64,000 bases of DNA from CAZGXI01 sp964529715 (GCA_964529715.1 CAZGXI010000001.1:62001-126000), one strand, 5' to 3'. Shown: positions 16,654-25,555, counted from the first letter of the stretch. Notes: generated from the sequence alone by a model not told the origin. Program-made: numbers and translations.

Positions 16654-18885
16654 CTACTTCTTCAGCCGCCAGGCCAGGGCGCTGTACCGCTGCGCGATCT
16701 TGTCGTTGTGAACCGCGATGGCAATCGCCTTGCGCATCCCCACCAACACCACCATTTTCTTCGCCCGCGTGATGGCTGTATAGAGCAAGTTGCGCTGGAG
16801 CATCATGTAGTGCTGCGTCAGGATCGGCAGCACCACCACCGGGTATTCGCTGCCCTGGCTCTTGTGCACCGAAACGGCGTAGGCGTGCACCAGTTCGTCC
16901 GCCTCGGACCAGTCGTAAACGACGAAACGCTCATCGAAGACCACCGTCATCGACTGCTCCTCGAAGTCGAAGCTGCGCACGCGCCCGATGTCGCCGTTGA
17001 AGACCTCTTTCTCGTAATTGTTGCACGTCTGCATCACCTTGTCGCCCACGCGGAACAGGTGGCCCATCAGCCGCTTTTCGGCAGGGCGGCCCGGCGGATT
17101 CAAGGCCGCCTGCAACGCCTCGTTCAGCGCCGCGACGCCCGCCGCCCCCCGGTACATCGGCGCGAGCACCTGCACGTCGTCCAACGGATGAACACCGAAT
17201 TTCTGCGGCAGGCGGTTCTGCACGATGTCCACCACCAGCGCCGCCGCCTCTTCTGGCGTTTCCGCGCCGAAGAAAAAGAAGTCGTTCCCCTGGTTCGACG
17301 TATCCGGCTGCTGGCCCTGGTTGATACGATGCGCATTGCGGATGATCAGGCTGCTTTCGGCCTGCCGGAAGATCACCCCCAGCCGCGTGACCGGCGCAAC
17401 CTGGCTCTGGATGAGGTCGTTCAGCACGTCGCCGGCTCCCACGCTGGGCAGTTGGTCGATGTCGCCCACCAGCAGCAGATGCGTCTCCGGGCCGACGGCC
17501 TTGAGCAGCGCGTAGAACAGGGTCAGGTCGAGCATCGAGGCTTCGTCCACCACGACCATGTCTGTGTTGAGCGGATTTTCTTCGTTGTGGGCAAACCCCT
17601 GTCCTGGCGCATAGCCCAACAGACGGTGGATCGTCTGTGCAGCCTGCCCGGTGGCCTCAGAAAGACGCTTGGCCGCCCGCCCGGTGGGGCTGCACAACTG
17701 GAAGCGGTGATCGGTCGCCAGCAGCACACCGATCAGGGTGCGCAGCGTGGTCGTCTTGCCGGTACCGGGGCCGCCCGTCAGGATGCTGACCTTGTGCGTC
17801 AGGGCCTTCAGCACGGCGTCGCGCTGGTCGTCCGTCAGTTGAACCCCCGCCTGCGCCTCGACCGAGGTCAGGATCACCCGGAGGTTCATGCGCTTCAGGT
17901 CCGCCAGACGGCTGCCCGGCGTCTGGACCAGCAAGTGCAGCCGCCGCGCCGAACCGACCTCGGAATAGTACAGCGGCGGCAGGTAGACCGCCTCGATCTC
18001 GACGGCAGTGTCCCAACTCGGCAGCGCCTCGATCATCACCGTGCCAGCCGCGTGCAGGCGATCCACCGCCGCCTCCACGCCCTGCGGATCGTCCACGCGC
18101 AACAGTTCGACGGCCTTCTGGATCAGTTCGTGGCGCGGCAGATAAACATGCCCGTCGTCGGTCGCCTCGTTGAGGGCGAAGGTCACGCCCGCTGCCAGCC
18201 GATGCGGCGAATCGGTAGGCAGGCCCAGGTTGCGCGCGATCCTGTCGGCGGTGAGGAAACCGATGCCGAAGATGTCCTGCGCCAGGCGATAGGGATTCTC
18301 CGACACTTTGGCAATCGCGTCATCGCCGTAAGCCTTGTAGATTTTCACCGCTAACGACGTGCTGACGCCGTGACTTTGCAGAAAGAGCATCACCTGTTTG
18401 ATCGCCTGCTGCTGCACCCACGCCTGGGCGATGAGCTTGGCCCGGAACTCGCCCACGCCTTCCACTTCCCGCAGGCGGGCAGGATCGCGGTCCAGCACAT
18501 CCATCGTCTGCTTGCCGAAGTGTTTGACGATGTTCTCCGCCGTCTTGGGGCCGATCCCCTTGATCAGGCCACTGCCCAGATAGCGACGCATCCCTTCCAG
18601 TGTGGCTGGGTAAGACTGTTTGACCGTCCGGGCGCGGAACTGCTTGCCGTGCCTGGCGTGCGTCTCCCACACACCCTCGAACTCCACCGACTCGCCCGGC
18701 TGGAGTTCCGGCATCTCGCCGATGACCGTGATCAGGCCGTCGCGCGCGACGCCCAGGCGAAGCTGTTCTGGGCGCAGGCGCAGGACCGTATAGCCCGACT
18801 CGTCGTTGTAGTAGGTGATGCGCTCGACCGTGCCTTTGAGTTTTTCAGAAGTCTCGATCATTTTTCGATAAAGCTCATTCACCAT
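16654..18885 (-). CDS. recD2: RecD2-type ATP-dependent DNA helicase
   Basis: 743 residues, the length of RecD2. An N-terminal OB-like domain is followed by helix-hairpin-helix repeats (GIGPKTAENIVKHFG near 110-124, VEGVGEFRAK near 141-150), then the SF1 core: Walker A at 371-378 (GGPGTGKT), VVVDEASMLD as Walker B, QLPSVGAGDVL and, near the end, VHKSQGSEYP and YTAITRAKK. RecD2 is a 5'-3' DNA helicase that acts without RecBC in repair and fork rescue. The ATG at 18885 has AGGA upstream. It follows the nitrilase gene after a short palindromic repeat. Confidence 0.95.
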   Translation of the reverse strand: MVNELYRKMIETSEKLKGTVERITYYNDESGYTVLRLRPEQLRLGVARDGLITVIGEMPELQPGESVEFEGVWETHARHGKQFRARTVKQSYPATLEGMRRYLGSGLIKGIGPKTAENIVKHFGKQTMDVLDRDPARLREVEGVGEFRAKLIAQAWVQQQAIKQVMLFLQSHGVSTSLAVKIYKAYGDDAIAKVSENPYRLAQDIFGIGFLTADRIARNLGLPTDSPHRLAAGVTFALNEATDDGHVYLPRHELIQKAVELLRVDDPQGVEAAVDRLHAAGTVMIEALPSWDTAVEIEAVYLPPLYYSEVGSARRLHLLVQTPGSRLADLKRMNLRVILTSVEAQAGVQLTDDQRDAVLKALTHKVSILTGGPGTGKTTTLRTLIGVLLATDHRFQLCSPTGRAAKRLSEATGQAAQTIHRLLGYAPGQGFAHNEENPLNTDMVVVDEASMLDLTLFYALLKAVGPETHLLLVGDIDQLPSVGAGDVLNDLIQSQVAPVTRLGVIFRQAESSLIIRNAHRINQGQQPDTSNQGNDFFFFGAETPEEAAALVVDIVQNRLPQKFGVHPLDDVQVLAPMYRGAAGVAALNEALQAALNPPGRPAEKRLMGHLFRVGDKVMQTCNNYEKEVFNGDIGRVRSFDFEEQSMTVVFDERFVVYDWSEADELVHAYAVSVHKSQGSEYPVVVLPILTQHYMMLQRNLLYTAITRAKKMVVLVGMRKAIAIAVHNDKIAQRYSALAWRLKK

Positions 18886-18894
18886 TGCATTCCT

Positions 18895-18924
18895 GGTAGG
18901 GACACGATATGCCGTGTCCCTACC
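18895..18924. repeat. perfect palindromic repeat (REP-like)
   Basis: GGTAGGGACACG, a 6-base loop, then CGTGTCCCTACC: a perfect 12-base stem with no T-run on either side, between the nitrilase and recD2 genes. The same arm sequence (AGGGACACG / CGTGTCCCT) recurs at 53145-53182. Confidence 0.75.
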
Positions 18925-18933
18925 GTTTAGACG

Positions 18934-19824
18934 CTACCGCCGCGAACTCGCCCGCACGAACGGCGGCTGCACGTCTGTCGAGGTCAACAGGCCGTAGGCG
19001 CGCGGCCTGCGGAAAGCGTTACCCCACACCTCGGATTGTCGCCACGCGCGCAGGCGATCCAGGTCGAACGCCGCCAGGTAAACCCCTTCCCCCTCTCCCG
19101 CTTCGACGAGCAGCGTGTCGCGCGGGCGTTCGTCGCCCTGATAAGCCATCGCGTCATAGGCGACCGAGTGGCCGTTGTTCTGCGGGGCGGCATAGTTCGC
19201 CAGCGCCACACCGAGCATGTTTTCCATGGCGCGCGCCCGGAACTGCCCCAGGCGCGGGGCGTCCATCGTGCAGGCGTTCGGCGTCAGGATGATCTCCGCG
19301 CCCTTGAGCATCAGCACCCGCGCGCTTTCGGGGTACTCCCGGTCGAAGCAGATCATCGCGCCGACCTTCACCACGCCCTGCGCTGTGTCCAGGTCGCAGA
19401 CGAAAAACTCGTCGCCGGGGGTCAGAGTCGCTTCCAGCCCGTCCCACGCGCACAGGTGGACCTTCGCATAAGTCAAGACGATTTCGCCGCGCCGGTCGAT
19501 CAGCGACACGGTGTTGCGCGGCGCGCCGGGCCACTTCTCCAGGTAGGTGACGGCAATCGCCAGGTCCAGTTCCTTCGCCAGCGCCCGGAAGTGCTGTACG
19601 AAGCTATCTTCTGGCCCGACAGCCTGCGCGTGGATGGCCTCCTGCGCGTCGGGCCGGTCAGCGTCGAGATCGGCGTAGCCGTTGCTCCACATTTCGGGGA
19701 ACAGCGCCACGTCCGCGCCCAGCAGCTTTGCCTGGCGGCAGAACGCCTCGCCTTTCGCCTGGTTCGCCGCCTGATCGGTCCCGCAGGAAGTCATTTGCAG
19801 CAGCGCAATGTTCAGCAGGCTCAT
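18934..19824 (-). CDS. carbon-nitrogen hydrolase (nitrilase superfamily)
   Basis: About 296 residues with the catalytic set E44 (FPEMW), K121 (AKVHLC) and C159 (MICFDREYPES), so an active amidase is expected. The start MSLLNIALLQMTS at 19824 has GAGGAG upstream and overlaps the stop of the preceding gene by ATGA. Its upstream partner resembles spermidine synthase, so an N-carbamoylputrescine- or omega-amide-type substrate is possible, but this is inference from context. Cytoplasmic. Confidence 0.9.
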   Translation of the reverse strand: MSLLNIALLQMTSCGTDQAANQAKGEAFCRQAKLLGADVALFPEMWSNGYADLDADRPDAQEAIHAQAVGPEDSFVQHFRALAKELDLAIAVTYLEKWPGAPRNTVSLIDRRGEIVLTYAKVHLCAWDGLEATLTPGDEFFVCDLDTAQGVVKVGAMICFDREYPESARVLMLKGAEIILTPNACTMDAPRLGQFRARAMENMLGVALANYAAPQNNGHSVAYDAMAYQGDERPRDTLLVEAGEGEGVYLAAFDLDRLRAWRQSEVWGNAFRRPRAYGLLTSTDVQPPFVRASSRR

Positions 19825-20654
19825 CGGTTCTCCTCGGTAGTCTCCACCACCCACGCGCGGCACTCGGCGATGGCCGCGTCCAGTTCCCAGCGCCGGATGT
19901 CCCGGCCTGCGAAGGCCATCGCCACCGGGTTCAGCAAAACACCCGCGCGCGGAGACCGGCTCAACGCCTCCGCCAGCCAGTCCATGCGCTCATCCGGCGG
20001 CGTCATTAGCAGTGCCGCGCACGCCTCCTCAAACAGCCGCACCATCCAGCGGTAGCCCCACAGCAGCACCCGTCCGCCCGGCGCAAGATGTCGCCCCGCC
20101 GCCTCGCGCAGGCCGTTGATCGCCGGAAGCTGCGCCGCGTCCAGGCGATCCCATGTATCGAGGAAGACCGTGTCGAAGCGACCCGCTTCGGCTTCGCGCA
20201 GATAGTCGCCCACGTCCGCCACGATGAACTCCAACGCAACGGCGCGCCGGTCCATCACCGCGCCCAGCACCGGCTCGACGATCTGCGCCACCACCGGACT
20301 CTGTTCCACAACCGTGATCGCCCTGGCGTCTGTCACATACTGCGGATACAGGCCCAACCCGGCCCCGCCCACGAGCACCCGCCCGCGCGACCGCGCGGCG
20401 TTGTTGTACATCATGATCCGCTCCTGGGGCGTGTCGGACATCCACAGCACGCCGCCGGGATCGAACAGGGCGCGCACGTCGAAGGGCGGATCGAAGCGGT
20501 AGGGACGCCCAAAGATGTGCATCTGGCCGATCTCCTGGCGCATAACGCGGTAGCCGCCGGGATATTCCCCCGGCTCAACCTGCGCCAGCGGCAGCGACAG
20601 CCAGTCCAGCGTCCAGGCCGTGTCGTCAAAATTCGGGTCGAAGCCGTCGATCAT
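19821..20654 (-). CDS. spermidine-synthase-like methyltransferase-fold protein
   Basis: 277 residues. VLVGGAGLGLYPQYV and ITVVEQSPVVAQIVEP are the nucleotide-binding motif I and following acidic strand of the polyamine synthase/SAM fold, and FDTVFLDTWDRLDA corresponds to the catalytic loop region. The usual GGGDG of genuine spermidine synthases is replaced by GGAGLG, so the reaction is uncertain. First gene of the operon with the nitrilase and recD2. Ribosome-binding sequence GGAAG sits very close to the ATG. Confidence 0.72.
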   Translation of the reverse strand: MIDGFDPNFDDTAWTLDWLSLPLAQVEPGEYPGGYRVMRQEIGQMHIFGRPYRFDPPFDVRALFDPGGVLWMSDTPQERIMMYNNAARSRGRVLVGGAGLGLYPQYVTDARAITVVEQSPVVAQIVEPVLGAVMDRRAVALEFIVADVGDYLREAEAGRFDTVFLDTWDRLDAAQLPAINGLREAAGRHLAPGGRVLLWGYRWMVRLFEEACAALLMTPPDERMDWLAEALSRSPRAGVLLNPVAMAFAGRDIRRWELDAAIAECRAWVVETTEENR

Positions 20655-20753
20655 CTTCCAGGCGTAGCCTGGCCGTCAGGCAGCCGTCCTTTACACGGCA
20701 ACGTTTCGGCGGACAATGAGTATATACCCGCACAACTCAACCGGTGAACTGCC

Positions 20754-21458
20754 ATGCGAACTCGTGTTCTTCTACACCTGGCCCTTATTTTACCCGTTTT
20801 GACCGCCGCTGCCTTGCTTCTGCCCATTGCCCATGCCCAAGATGGCGACTGCACAGGAGTGCCTCCGGCGCGCCTTATCCCCGGCGGGCGGGCGACCGTC
20901 ACCATCGCCGCCGGACAGGCCCTCCGCCTGCGCGACTTGGCAGGGCTGGACGGGGCGCAGATCGGCAGCCTGGAAAACGGCGACGAGATCGCCGTGCTGG
21001 ACGCCGCCCCGGTCTGCGCGGACAACATCCGCTGGTGGCAGGTTCAAACGGCGGGTGGGCTGATCGCCTGGGCCGCCGAGGCGCACGCCAACGGCTATCT
21101 GCTGACCCCGGCGCGCATCCCCGCGCCAACACCCGACCCCGCCGACACGGATTGTTCCGACGTGCTGCCGCCCATCGGCAGGCCGGGCGATCAACTCGTC
21201 GTGACTTACGCCGGGCAGCCGGTGGTGGCGCGGATGCTCCCGGTCGTGGGCGCAGGTCGATTGGGCGAATGGTGGGCCGGAAACGTGTTCACGGTGATCT
21301 CCGGGCCAAGCTGCGGCAACGGCAGATGGTGGCAGCGCGTGGCCCTGCCAGACGGTCGCACCGGCTGGATTGCGCTGGGCGACAGCGTACAGTACGACGT
21401 GGCGGTGGTCGGCGGAACTGCGACGCCCACGCCCGCGCCGACAGCGCCAGCGCGGTAA
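20754..21458 (+). CDS. secreted protein with two SH3-like domains
   Basis: 234 residues with a signal peptide (hydrophobic residues 5-25, cleavage near AHAQ). Two similar repeats follow, each with a WWQV/WWQR element (RWWQVQTAGGLIAW near 93-106 and RWWQRVALPDGRTGWIALGD near 192-211), typical of bacterial SH3 domains, separated by a Pro/Thr linker, and a Pro/Thr-rich tail. Such proteins often bind cell-wall peptides or sense envelope surfaces. It is the first of a set of secreted proteins in this region. Shine-Dalgarno is weak. Confidence 0.8.
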   Translation: MRTRVLLHLALILPVLTAAALLLPIAHAQDGDCTGVPPARLIPGGRATVTIAAGQALRLRDLAGLDGAQIGSLENGDEIAVLDAAPVCADNIRWWQVQTAGGLIAWAAEAHANGYLLTPARIPAPTPDPADTDCSDVLPPIGRPGDQLVVTYAGQPVVARMLPVVGAGRLGEWWAGNVFTVISGPSCGNGRWWQRVALPDGRTGWIALGDSVQYDVAVVGGTATPTPAPTAPAR

Positions 21459-21485
21459 CGGCAGACTGCAATCCGCCGCTACCAT
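21456..21485. repeat. imperfect palindrome after the SH3 gene
   Basis: GGTAACGGCAGAC and ATCCGCCGCTACC form an imperfect inverted repeat around a short loop at the end of the SH3 gene. The right arm resembles the repeat ending GCCGCCGCTACC at 25361-25373. Confidence 0.4.
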
Positions 21486-21519
21486 GACAGCGTCAGGGTG
21501 AGTCAGAGGAAACCTCCCG

Positions 21520-22800
21520 ATGATTAGAAAATCTTTCACTCCTTGCCTGGTTATCTTCACCTGTCTGACAGTCCTCATACTCGCCGTTCCTCCAATTCCA
21601 GCCGCCGCCCAGGAGGGCGGGCAGCGCCTCGTGGTCGCGTGGATCGCGGCGCGGAATATGTCGGCGGGCGGCCTGTTCGCCTGGCGCAGCGGCGATCCCA
21701 CGCCGCGAATGCTTGCCGACGACGCGAACCGGCTTTTCCTCAGCCCGGACGGGGAACACGTCGCCTTCACGCGGGGAGAAGAAGGCTATTCGGAGTCGCT
21801 GTGGGTGGTCGGGCTGAACGGCGGGGAAGCGGTCGAATGGGTTGGTTCCGCCGCGCTCAACGCCGACCCCGACCCGGAAGGCGGCGAACGCGAGATCGCC
21901 CGAGTCGCCTGGCTCGATGCGCAGACGATTCTGTGGAACACGGCCATGGTGTACACCTACGCCGGGTTCAAGAACGACGATCTCTGGCGCGCAGACCTGA
22001 CTACCGGGGAGACGGCGCAACTGTTCCCCGACGGCCAGGGCGGCGACTTCACCATCAGCCCAGACGGACGCCTAATCGCGCTGGTCACGCCGGGCTGGTA
22101 TGGACAGGAACTGGGCACGATCCGGCTGATCGATCCACAGGGAGAACCGATAGGCGTCCCATTTACGTTCGAGGCCGTAAGCACCGCCAGCGAATACGCC
22201 TTCTACCCGGCGGTGTACTGGCTGCCGGACTCGTCCGCGATTCGCGTCGCCATGCCGCACCCTGACCTGATCTACGGGCCATCCGAGGGAGCAATACCCC
22301 CGACGGCGCTGTGGGAACTGCGAACCGACGGGACGGCGGCACAGATCGGCGCAGTAGACGCCACCTTCTTCGGCCAGCCGCGCTGGTCGCCGGACGGTGT
22401 GTGGCTCACCTACATGCGGCAGGTCGGCCCCGCGACCGACAACACCCACGAGATTGTCCTGGCACGCGGCGACGGGAGCGATCCCCAGGTCATCCGTACT
22501 GGGGCCATCGGCGCGCTCGAACCGCCGACCTGGACACCTGACGGGCACTACTTCTTTACAGCGGATGCACCGGGTGAAATGTGGCTGGGTGCGCCCGACG
22601 TCGCGCCGGAACGCTTCCCTTCACCGGACGAACGCGCCTTCAGCCTGGTCACCCTGGCAGGCGCCTGCATCTACGCCACCGCTATGGCCGGGCCGCTGGA
22701 ACTGCGCTACGCCGCCCTGGATGCCCCTTCGCCCATCACCATTGCCACGATAGCCGAGGGCTTTCCCGTCTTGGACGCGCTCGACGCCAGCCCGTCGTAG
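21520..22800 (+). CDS. secreted TolB/WD40-like beta-propeller protein
   Basis: 426 residues. A signal peptide spans residues 5-28. The rest is a run of blades with FLSPDGEHVAFTRG, FTISPDGRLIALV, RWSPDGVWLTYM and TWTPDGHYFFT, the PD40/TolB repeat signature. GAGGAA precedes the ATG. Probably an exported propeller that binds a partner protein; no catalytic residues seen. It lies in line with the SH3 gene, 61 bases away. Confidence 0.83.
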   Translation: MIRKSFTPCLVIFTCLTVLILAVPPIPAAAQEGGQRLVVAWIAARNMSAGGLFAWRSGDPTPRMLADDANRLFLSPDGEHVAFTRGEEGYSESLWVVGLNGGEAVEWVGSAALNADPDPEGGEREIARVAWLDAQTILWNTAMVYTYAGFKNDDLWRADLTTGETAQLFPDGQGGDFTISPDGRLIALVTPGWYGQELGTIRLIDPQGEPIGVPFTFEAVSTASEYAFYPAVYWLPDSSAIRVAMPHPDLIYGPSEGAIPPTALWELRTDGTAAQIGAVDATFFGQPRWSPDGVWLTYMRQVGPATDNTHEIVLARGDGSDPQVIRTGAIGALEPPTWTPDGHYFFTADAPGEMWLGAPDVAPERFPSPDERAFSLVTLAGACIYATAMAGPLELRYAALDAPSPITIATIAEGFPVLDALDASPS

Positions 22801-22953
22801 CCCTTTGTTCTCTGGTGCAATCTTATCGTCATAACCCTGACACAGGCCGATCACCACAACCGCAACCAACGGGCCACTTGCCCGTAATAACTGGTGAAAT
22901 CGGTCCACAGCCGGCTATCAGCGCCGGCGCGCTTTATCGAGAGGGTTACAACG

Positions 22954-23424
22954 ATGCGTGAAGACAAGATGAAGAACGGCACAACACGGGCAACATCTTC
23001 GACGACCCGCCTGCTGGCGTTCCTGTTGATCGGCATAGGTGTGATCTGGATGTTGTGCAGTGTGTGCGCTTTCCCCTTCCGTGCCCAGGGCTTCAGCGAT
23101 TTCGGCAGAGCGATGGGTGAATGGGGGGCCGACTTTGGCCGTCAGATGGGTGAGTGGGGCAGCGACTTCGGGCGGCAAATGGGCGAAATGGGCCATGAGA
23201 TTGGTCAGTGGGGCAGCGATTTCGGGCAAAGTGTGGGCCGCATGGGCAGCGACTTCGGCGGCAGCGTGGGCGACATCGTTCGCACGCTGGCCCGCGTCGG
23301 CTCGTCGTTTTGCGCCACCGGCTGTGCATTGGCGCTGATCGTGATCGGCCTGGCGCTGATCGTCACACGCCGTCCTCGGCGATGGGATGACGATCTTTCC
23401 GCCAGCAAGCGTTCTGAACTGTAG
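22954..23424 (+). CDS. membrane protein with 11-residue glycine-rich repeats
   Basis: 156 residues. A hydrophobic segment at 18-35 (LLAFLLIGIGVIWMLCSV) and another at about 117-135 flank a glycine-rich region. From residue 50 the unit FGRQMGEWGSD repeats with a period of 11 (units at 50-60, 61-71, 72-82, a 7-residue short copy, then 90-100 and a degenerate last copy). The pattern would give an amphipathic glycine-zipper helix. No family recognised. GAGAGG lies upstream of the ATG at 22954. The gene heads a group with two toastrack-domain genes. Confidence 0.75.
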   Translation: MREDKMKNGTTRATSSTTRLLAFLLIGIGVIWMLCSVCAFPFRAQGFSDFGRAMGEWGADFGRQMGEWGSDFGRQMGEMGHEIGQWGSDFGQSVGRMGSDFGGSVGDIVRTLARVGSSFCATGCALALIVIGLALIVTRRPRRWDDDLSASKRSEL

Positions 23425-23491
23425 CACTTTATGTGGCTGTCGGCGAACCTGAACGTGCAAAGAATCTTTAGTTAAGATCAGGAGTATATCT

Positions 23492-24238
23492 GTGTCAACC
23501 CCAACTCTCAAGACCGACCGTTTCAGCGCACCCCTTGATGGTACAACCTCGGCCCACATTCACCTGGGTCTATCGGCGGGCGAAATGACCGTCCGGGCCG
23601 CCAGCGACCCGACCAGCCTGATCGATGCCGAAGTCACTTACCTGGGCGAGATCGACTTCCGCGTGCTGGGCGACGCCGAAAAAAGTGTCGTCCTGAGCCA
23701 GAAGGTCGAGTGGATGCTGGAGTGGTTCAACCCGGCCAACTGGTCTGCCGTGTCGGATCTGCGCTGGACGGTGAACCTCAGCCCTGTCGTGCCGCTGCGG
23801 CTGGAGATCAACGGCGGGGCGGGCCGCTGCCACTTCGACCTGAGCGGCCTGAACCTGACCGCGCTCACCGTCAACGGCGGCGCCGGCGAGATCGACCTCA
23901 CGTTGCCTGCGCTGGACAGGTCCTACGAGGCGTCTATCAATGGTGGCCTGGGTGAAATCAAGATCGCCATCGCACCGGGCGCGGCCCTTAACCTGAACGT
24001 CAGGAGCGGCGTCGGGAGCGTGGTCATCAACACTCCTGATGACGCAGCGGTGCACGTCGATGCGCGGCTTGGCCTGGGCGAGACGCAGGCCGGCACGCGC
24101 TTCACCCGCGTGGGCGGCAGCGAAAGCGATCTGCCCTTTGCCCAGCACAGCGTGTGGGAGACACCCGGTTTTGCCGGGGTCGCCCGCTCGATCACCATTC
24201 GATACGAGGGCGGCGTGGGCAGCCTGAACGTGCGCTGA
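23492..24238 (+). CDS. toastrack-domain protein (DUF2154/LiaF C-terminal-like), soluble
   Basis: 248 residues, starting with GTG preceded by CAGGAG. No signal peptide or membrane helix. A DUF2154-type repeat pattern of short beta strands with glycine turns (INGGAGRCHFDLSGL, VNGGAGEIDLTLP, INGGLGEIKIAI, RSGVGSVVINTP, GGVGSLNV) builds the toastrack beta fold of LiaF-like proteins. Paralogous to the next gene, without its membrane part. Likely a partner in envelope-stress sensing; exact role inferred. Confidence 0.78.
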   Translation: MSTPTLKTDRFSAPLDGTTSAHIHLGLSAGEMTVRAASDPTSLIDAEVTYLGEIDFRVLGDAEKSVVLSQKVEWMLEWFNPANWSAVSDLRWTVNLSPVVPLRLEINGGAGRCHFDLSGLNLTALTVNGGAGEIDLTLPALDRSYEASINGGLGEIKIAIAPGAALNLNVRSGVGSVVINTPDDAAVHVDARLGLGETQAGTRFTRVGGSESDLPFAQHSVWETPGFAGVARSITIRYEGGVGSLNVR

Positions 24239-24252
24239 TCCCGAATCGTCGT

Positions 24253-24285
24253 CAGGGGCGTGTCTACTGCACGCCCCTGTTCTTA
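24253..24285 (+). terminator. rho-independent terminator
   Basis: CAGGGGCGTG and CACGCCCCTG form a 10-base stem with a 7-base loop, followed by TTCTT. It lies between the two toastrack genes, so the second may have a separate or read-through transcript. Confidence 0.65.
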
Positions 24286-24316
24286 AGTTCTTTTGAATTT
24301 AAGGGGAAAAAACCTC

Positions 24317-25327
24317 ATGACACAAAATAGACCGCTGCATTATCGTTCGCTGTTCTGGCCAGTGATCCTCATCGGCGTCGGTCTGGTCTGGCTGCTAGTG
24401 AATCTGAACATCTTCACCGCCGCCAACATCGCCGTGCTAGACCGTATATGGCCGATCTTTCTGATCATCATCGGCCTGGACCTGCTGTTCGGGCGACACT
24501 CGCCGCAGCTTGGCGCGCTGATCGGCATCGGCGCGGTGGCGCTCATCATCGTGCTGATGCTGGTCGGGCCGTCGCTGGGCCTGGCCCCGAACGTCGAAAT
24601 TCGGAGCGAACATTTTGAGGAAGCGATTGGGGATGCTACATCAGCTCGCGTGACGTTGAACGCCTCGGTCGGCAGTATGACCGTTGCGGCGCTGGAAGAC
24701 TCGCGCAACCTGATCGAAGCGGACATCAACTACGTCGGCCAGATCACGTTCGACGTTTCTGGCGAGCAGGAAAAGGCAGTCACGCTGGGTCAGGTCGGCA
24801 ACGTGTCCTTCAGTCAGGGGCCGATCAGCACCCTGTTCGGCTGGATAGGCGCGACGAGCGCGCTGCGCTGGGACATCGGCCTCACCCCCGATGTGCCGCT
24901 CGACCTCACCGTCAACGGCAGCGTGGGCGACTCACAAATCGACCTGCGGAACCTACAACTGACCGGCCTGGCTTATCGCGGCAGCGTGGGCGGCGTGCAC
25001 CTGACCCTCGCGGCCAGCGCAGCCCCGTACAACGTTGAGATCAATGGCTCGGTGGGGGAATTTACGCTCGTCATCCCGGACGACGCCGCCATCACCGCCC
25101 ACATCGAGGGCGGTGTGGGCGGTTTCACCATCGATGTGCCGGACAATGCCGCCGTGCGCCTGAACAGCAGCGGTGGCCTGGGTGGGATAACCCTCCCCGA
25201 CAGCTTCACGCGCACCAGCAGCGGGGACGATAACACAGGCACATGGGAAACCGCCGCCTACCGCTCCGCCGAGCGTCGCATTACCATCGACTACAACGGC
25301 GGCGTGGGTGGCCTCACGGTGCGATAG
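24317..25327 (+). CDS. membrane LiaF-like protein (DUF5668 + toastrack domain)
   Basis: 336 residues. The first 90 residues hold three hydrophobic segments (LFWPVILIGVGLVWLLVNL, IWPIFLIIIGLDLLF and a third near 70-90), typical of DUF5668; the remainder is a toastrack domain with the same glycine-turn strands as the previous gene (NGSVGDSQIDL, RGSVGGVHLTL, NGSVGEFTLVI, GGVGGFTIDV). LiaF-like proteins restrain two-component envelope-stress signalling in Firmicutes. AAGGGG lies upstream of the ATG. No liaS/liaR pair is adjacent. Confidence 0.82.
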   Translation: MTQNRPLHYRSLFWPVILIGVGLVWLLVNLNIFTAANIAVLDRIWPIFLIIIGLDLLFGRHSPQLGALIGIGAVALIIVLMLVGPSLGLAPNVEIRSEHFEEAIGDATSARVTLNASVGSMTVAALEDSRNLIEADINYVGQITFDVSGEQEKAVTLGQVGNVSFSQGPISTLFGWIGATSALRWDIGLTPDVPLDLTVNGSVGDSQIDLRNLQLTGLAYRGSVGGVHLTLAASAAPYNVEINGSVGEFTLVIPDDAAITAHIEGGVGGFTIDVPDNAAVRLNSSGGLGGITLPDSFTRTSSGDDNTGTWETAAYRSAERRITIDYNGGVGGLTVR

Positions 25328-25350
25328 CCTGTCCCCTCCAAGTGGGTAAA

Positions 25351-25369
25351 CGGCGGCTTGAAGCCGCCG
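25351..25369. repeat. palindromic repeat
   Basis: CGGCGGCTT and AAGCCGCCG surround a single G, a perfect 9-base inverted repeat just after the toastrack gene. It resembles the CGGCGG/CCGCCG repeat at 47568-47587. Confidence 0.5.
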
Positions 25370-25384
25370 CTACCGTCAATTTTG

Positions 25385-25480
25385 TCCCCACCCCCTGTCC
25401 CTCTCTCCATGAGGGAGAGGGGGAATCCCCATGTCCAGAAGGCCCTCGCCCTGATGGGCAGGGGTTGGGGGTGAGGGCTG
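25385..25480. repeat. G/C-homopolymer-rich intergenic repeat with hairpins
   Basis: CCCTCTC/GAGAGGG-type arms around ATG, then GCCCTC at 25442-25447 paired with GAGGGC at 25473-25478. The CCCCTCTCCCTCATG-like element recurs at 42765-42780. No coding sequence is credible here. Confidence 0.4.
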
Positions 25481-25555
25481 AAGCGACCGATCAAGGTGCT
25501 CGGCAAGAAACTTGCACATTGGGTTTGCTGACGGCTGACCGCCGATGGCAACGCG

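Noticed and set aside
16708..18354. Long open frame (548 codons) on the strand opposite recD2
   Set aside because: It mirrors the high third-position GC of recD2 and encodes an Arg/His/Gln-rich sequence with no motif; an antisense shadow.
23101..23277. The 33-base periodic region considered as a CRISPR or tandem DNA repeat
   Set aside because: It is in frame, codes for a regular protein repeat and the DNA units differ at synonymous positions; no spacers.
25385..25480. C/G-rich hairpins considered as terminators of the toastrack gene
   Set aside because: No T-run on either strand, and a copy occurs elsewhere, so a dispersed repeat is more likely.
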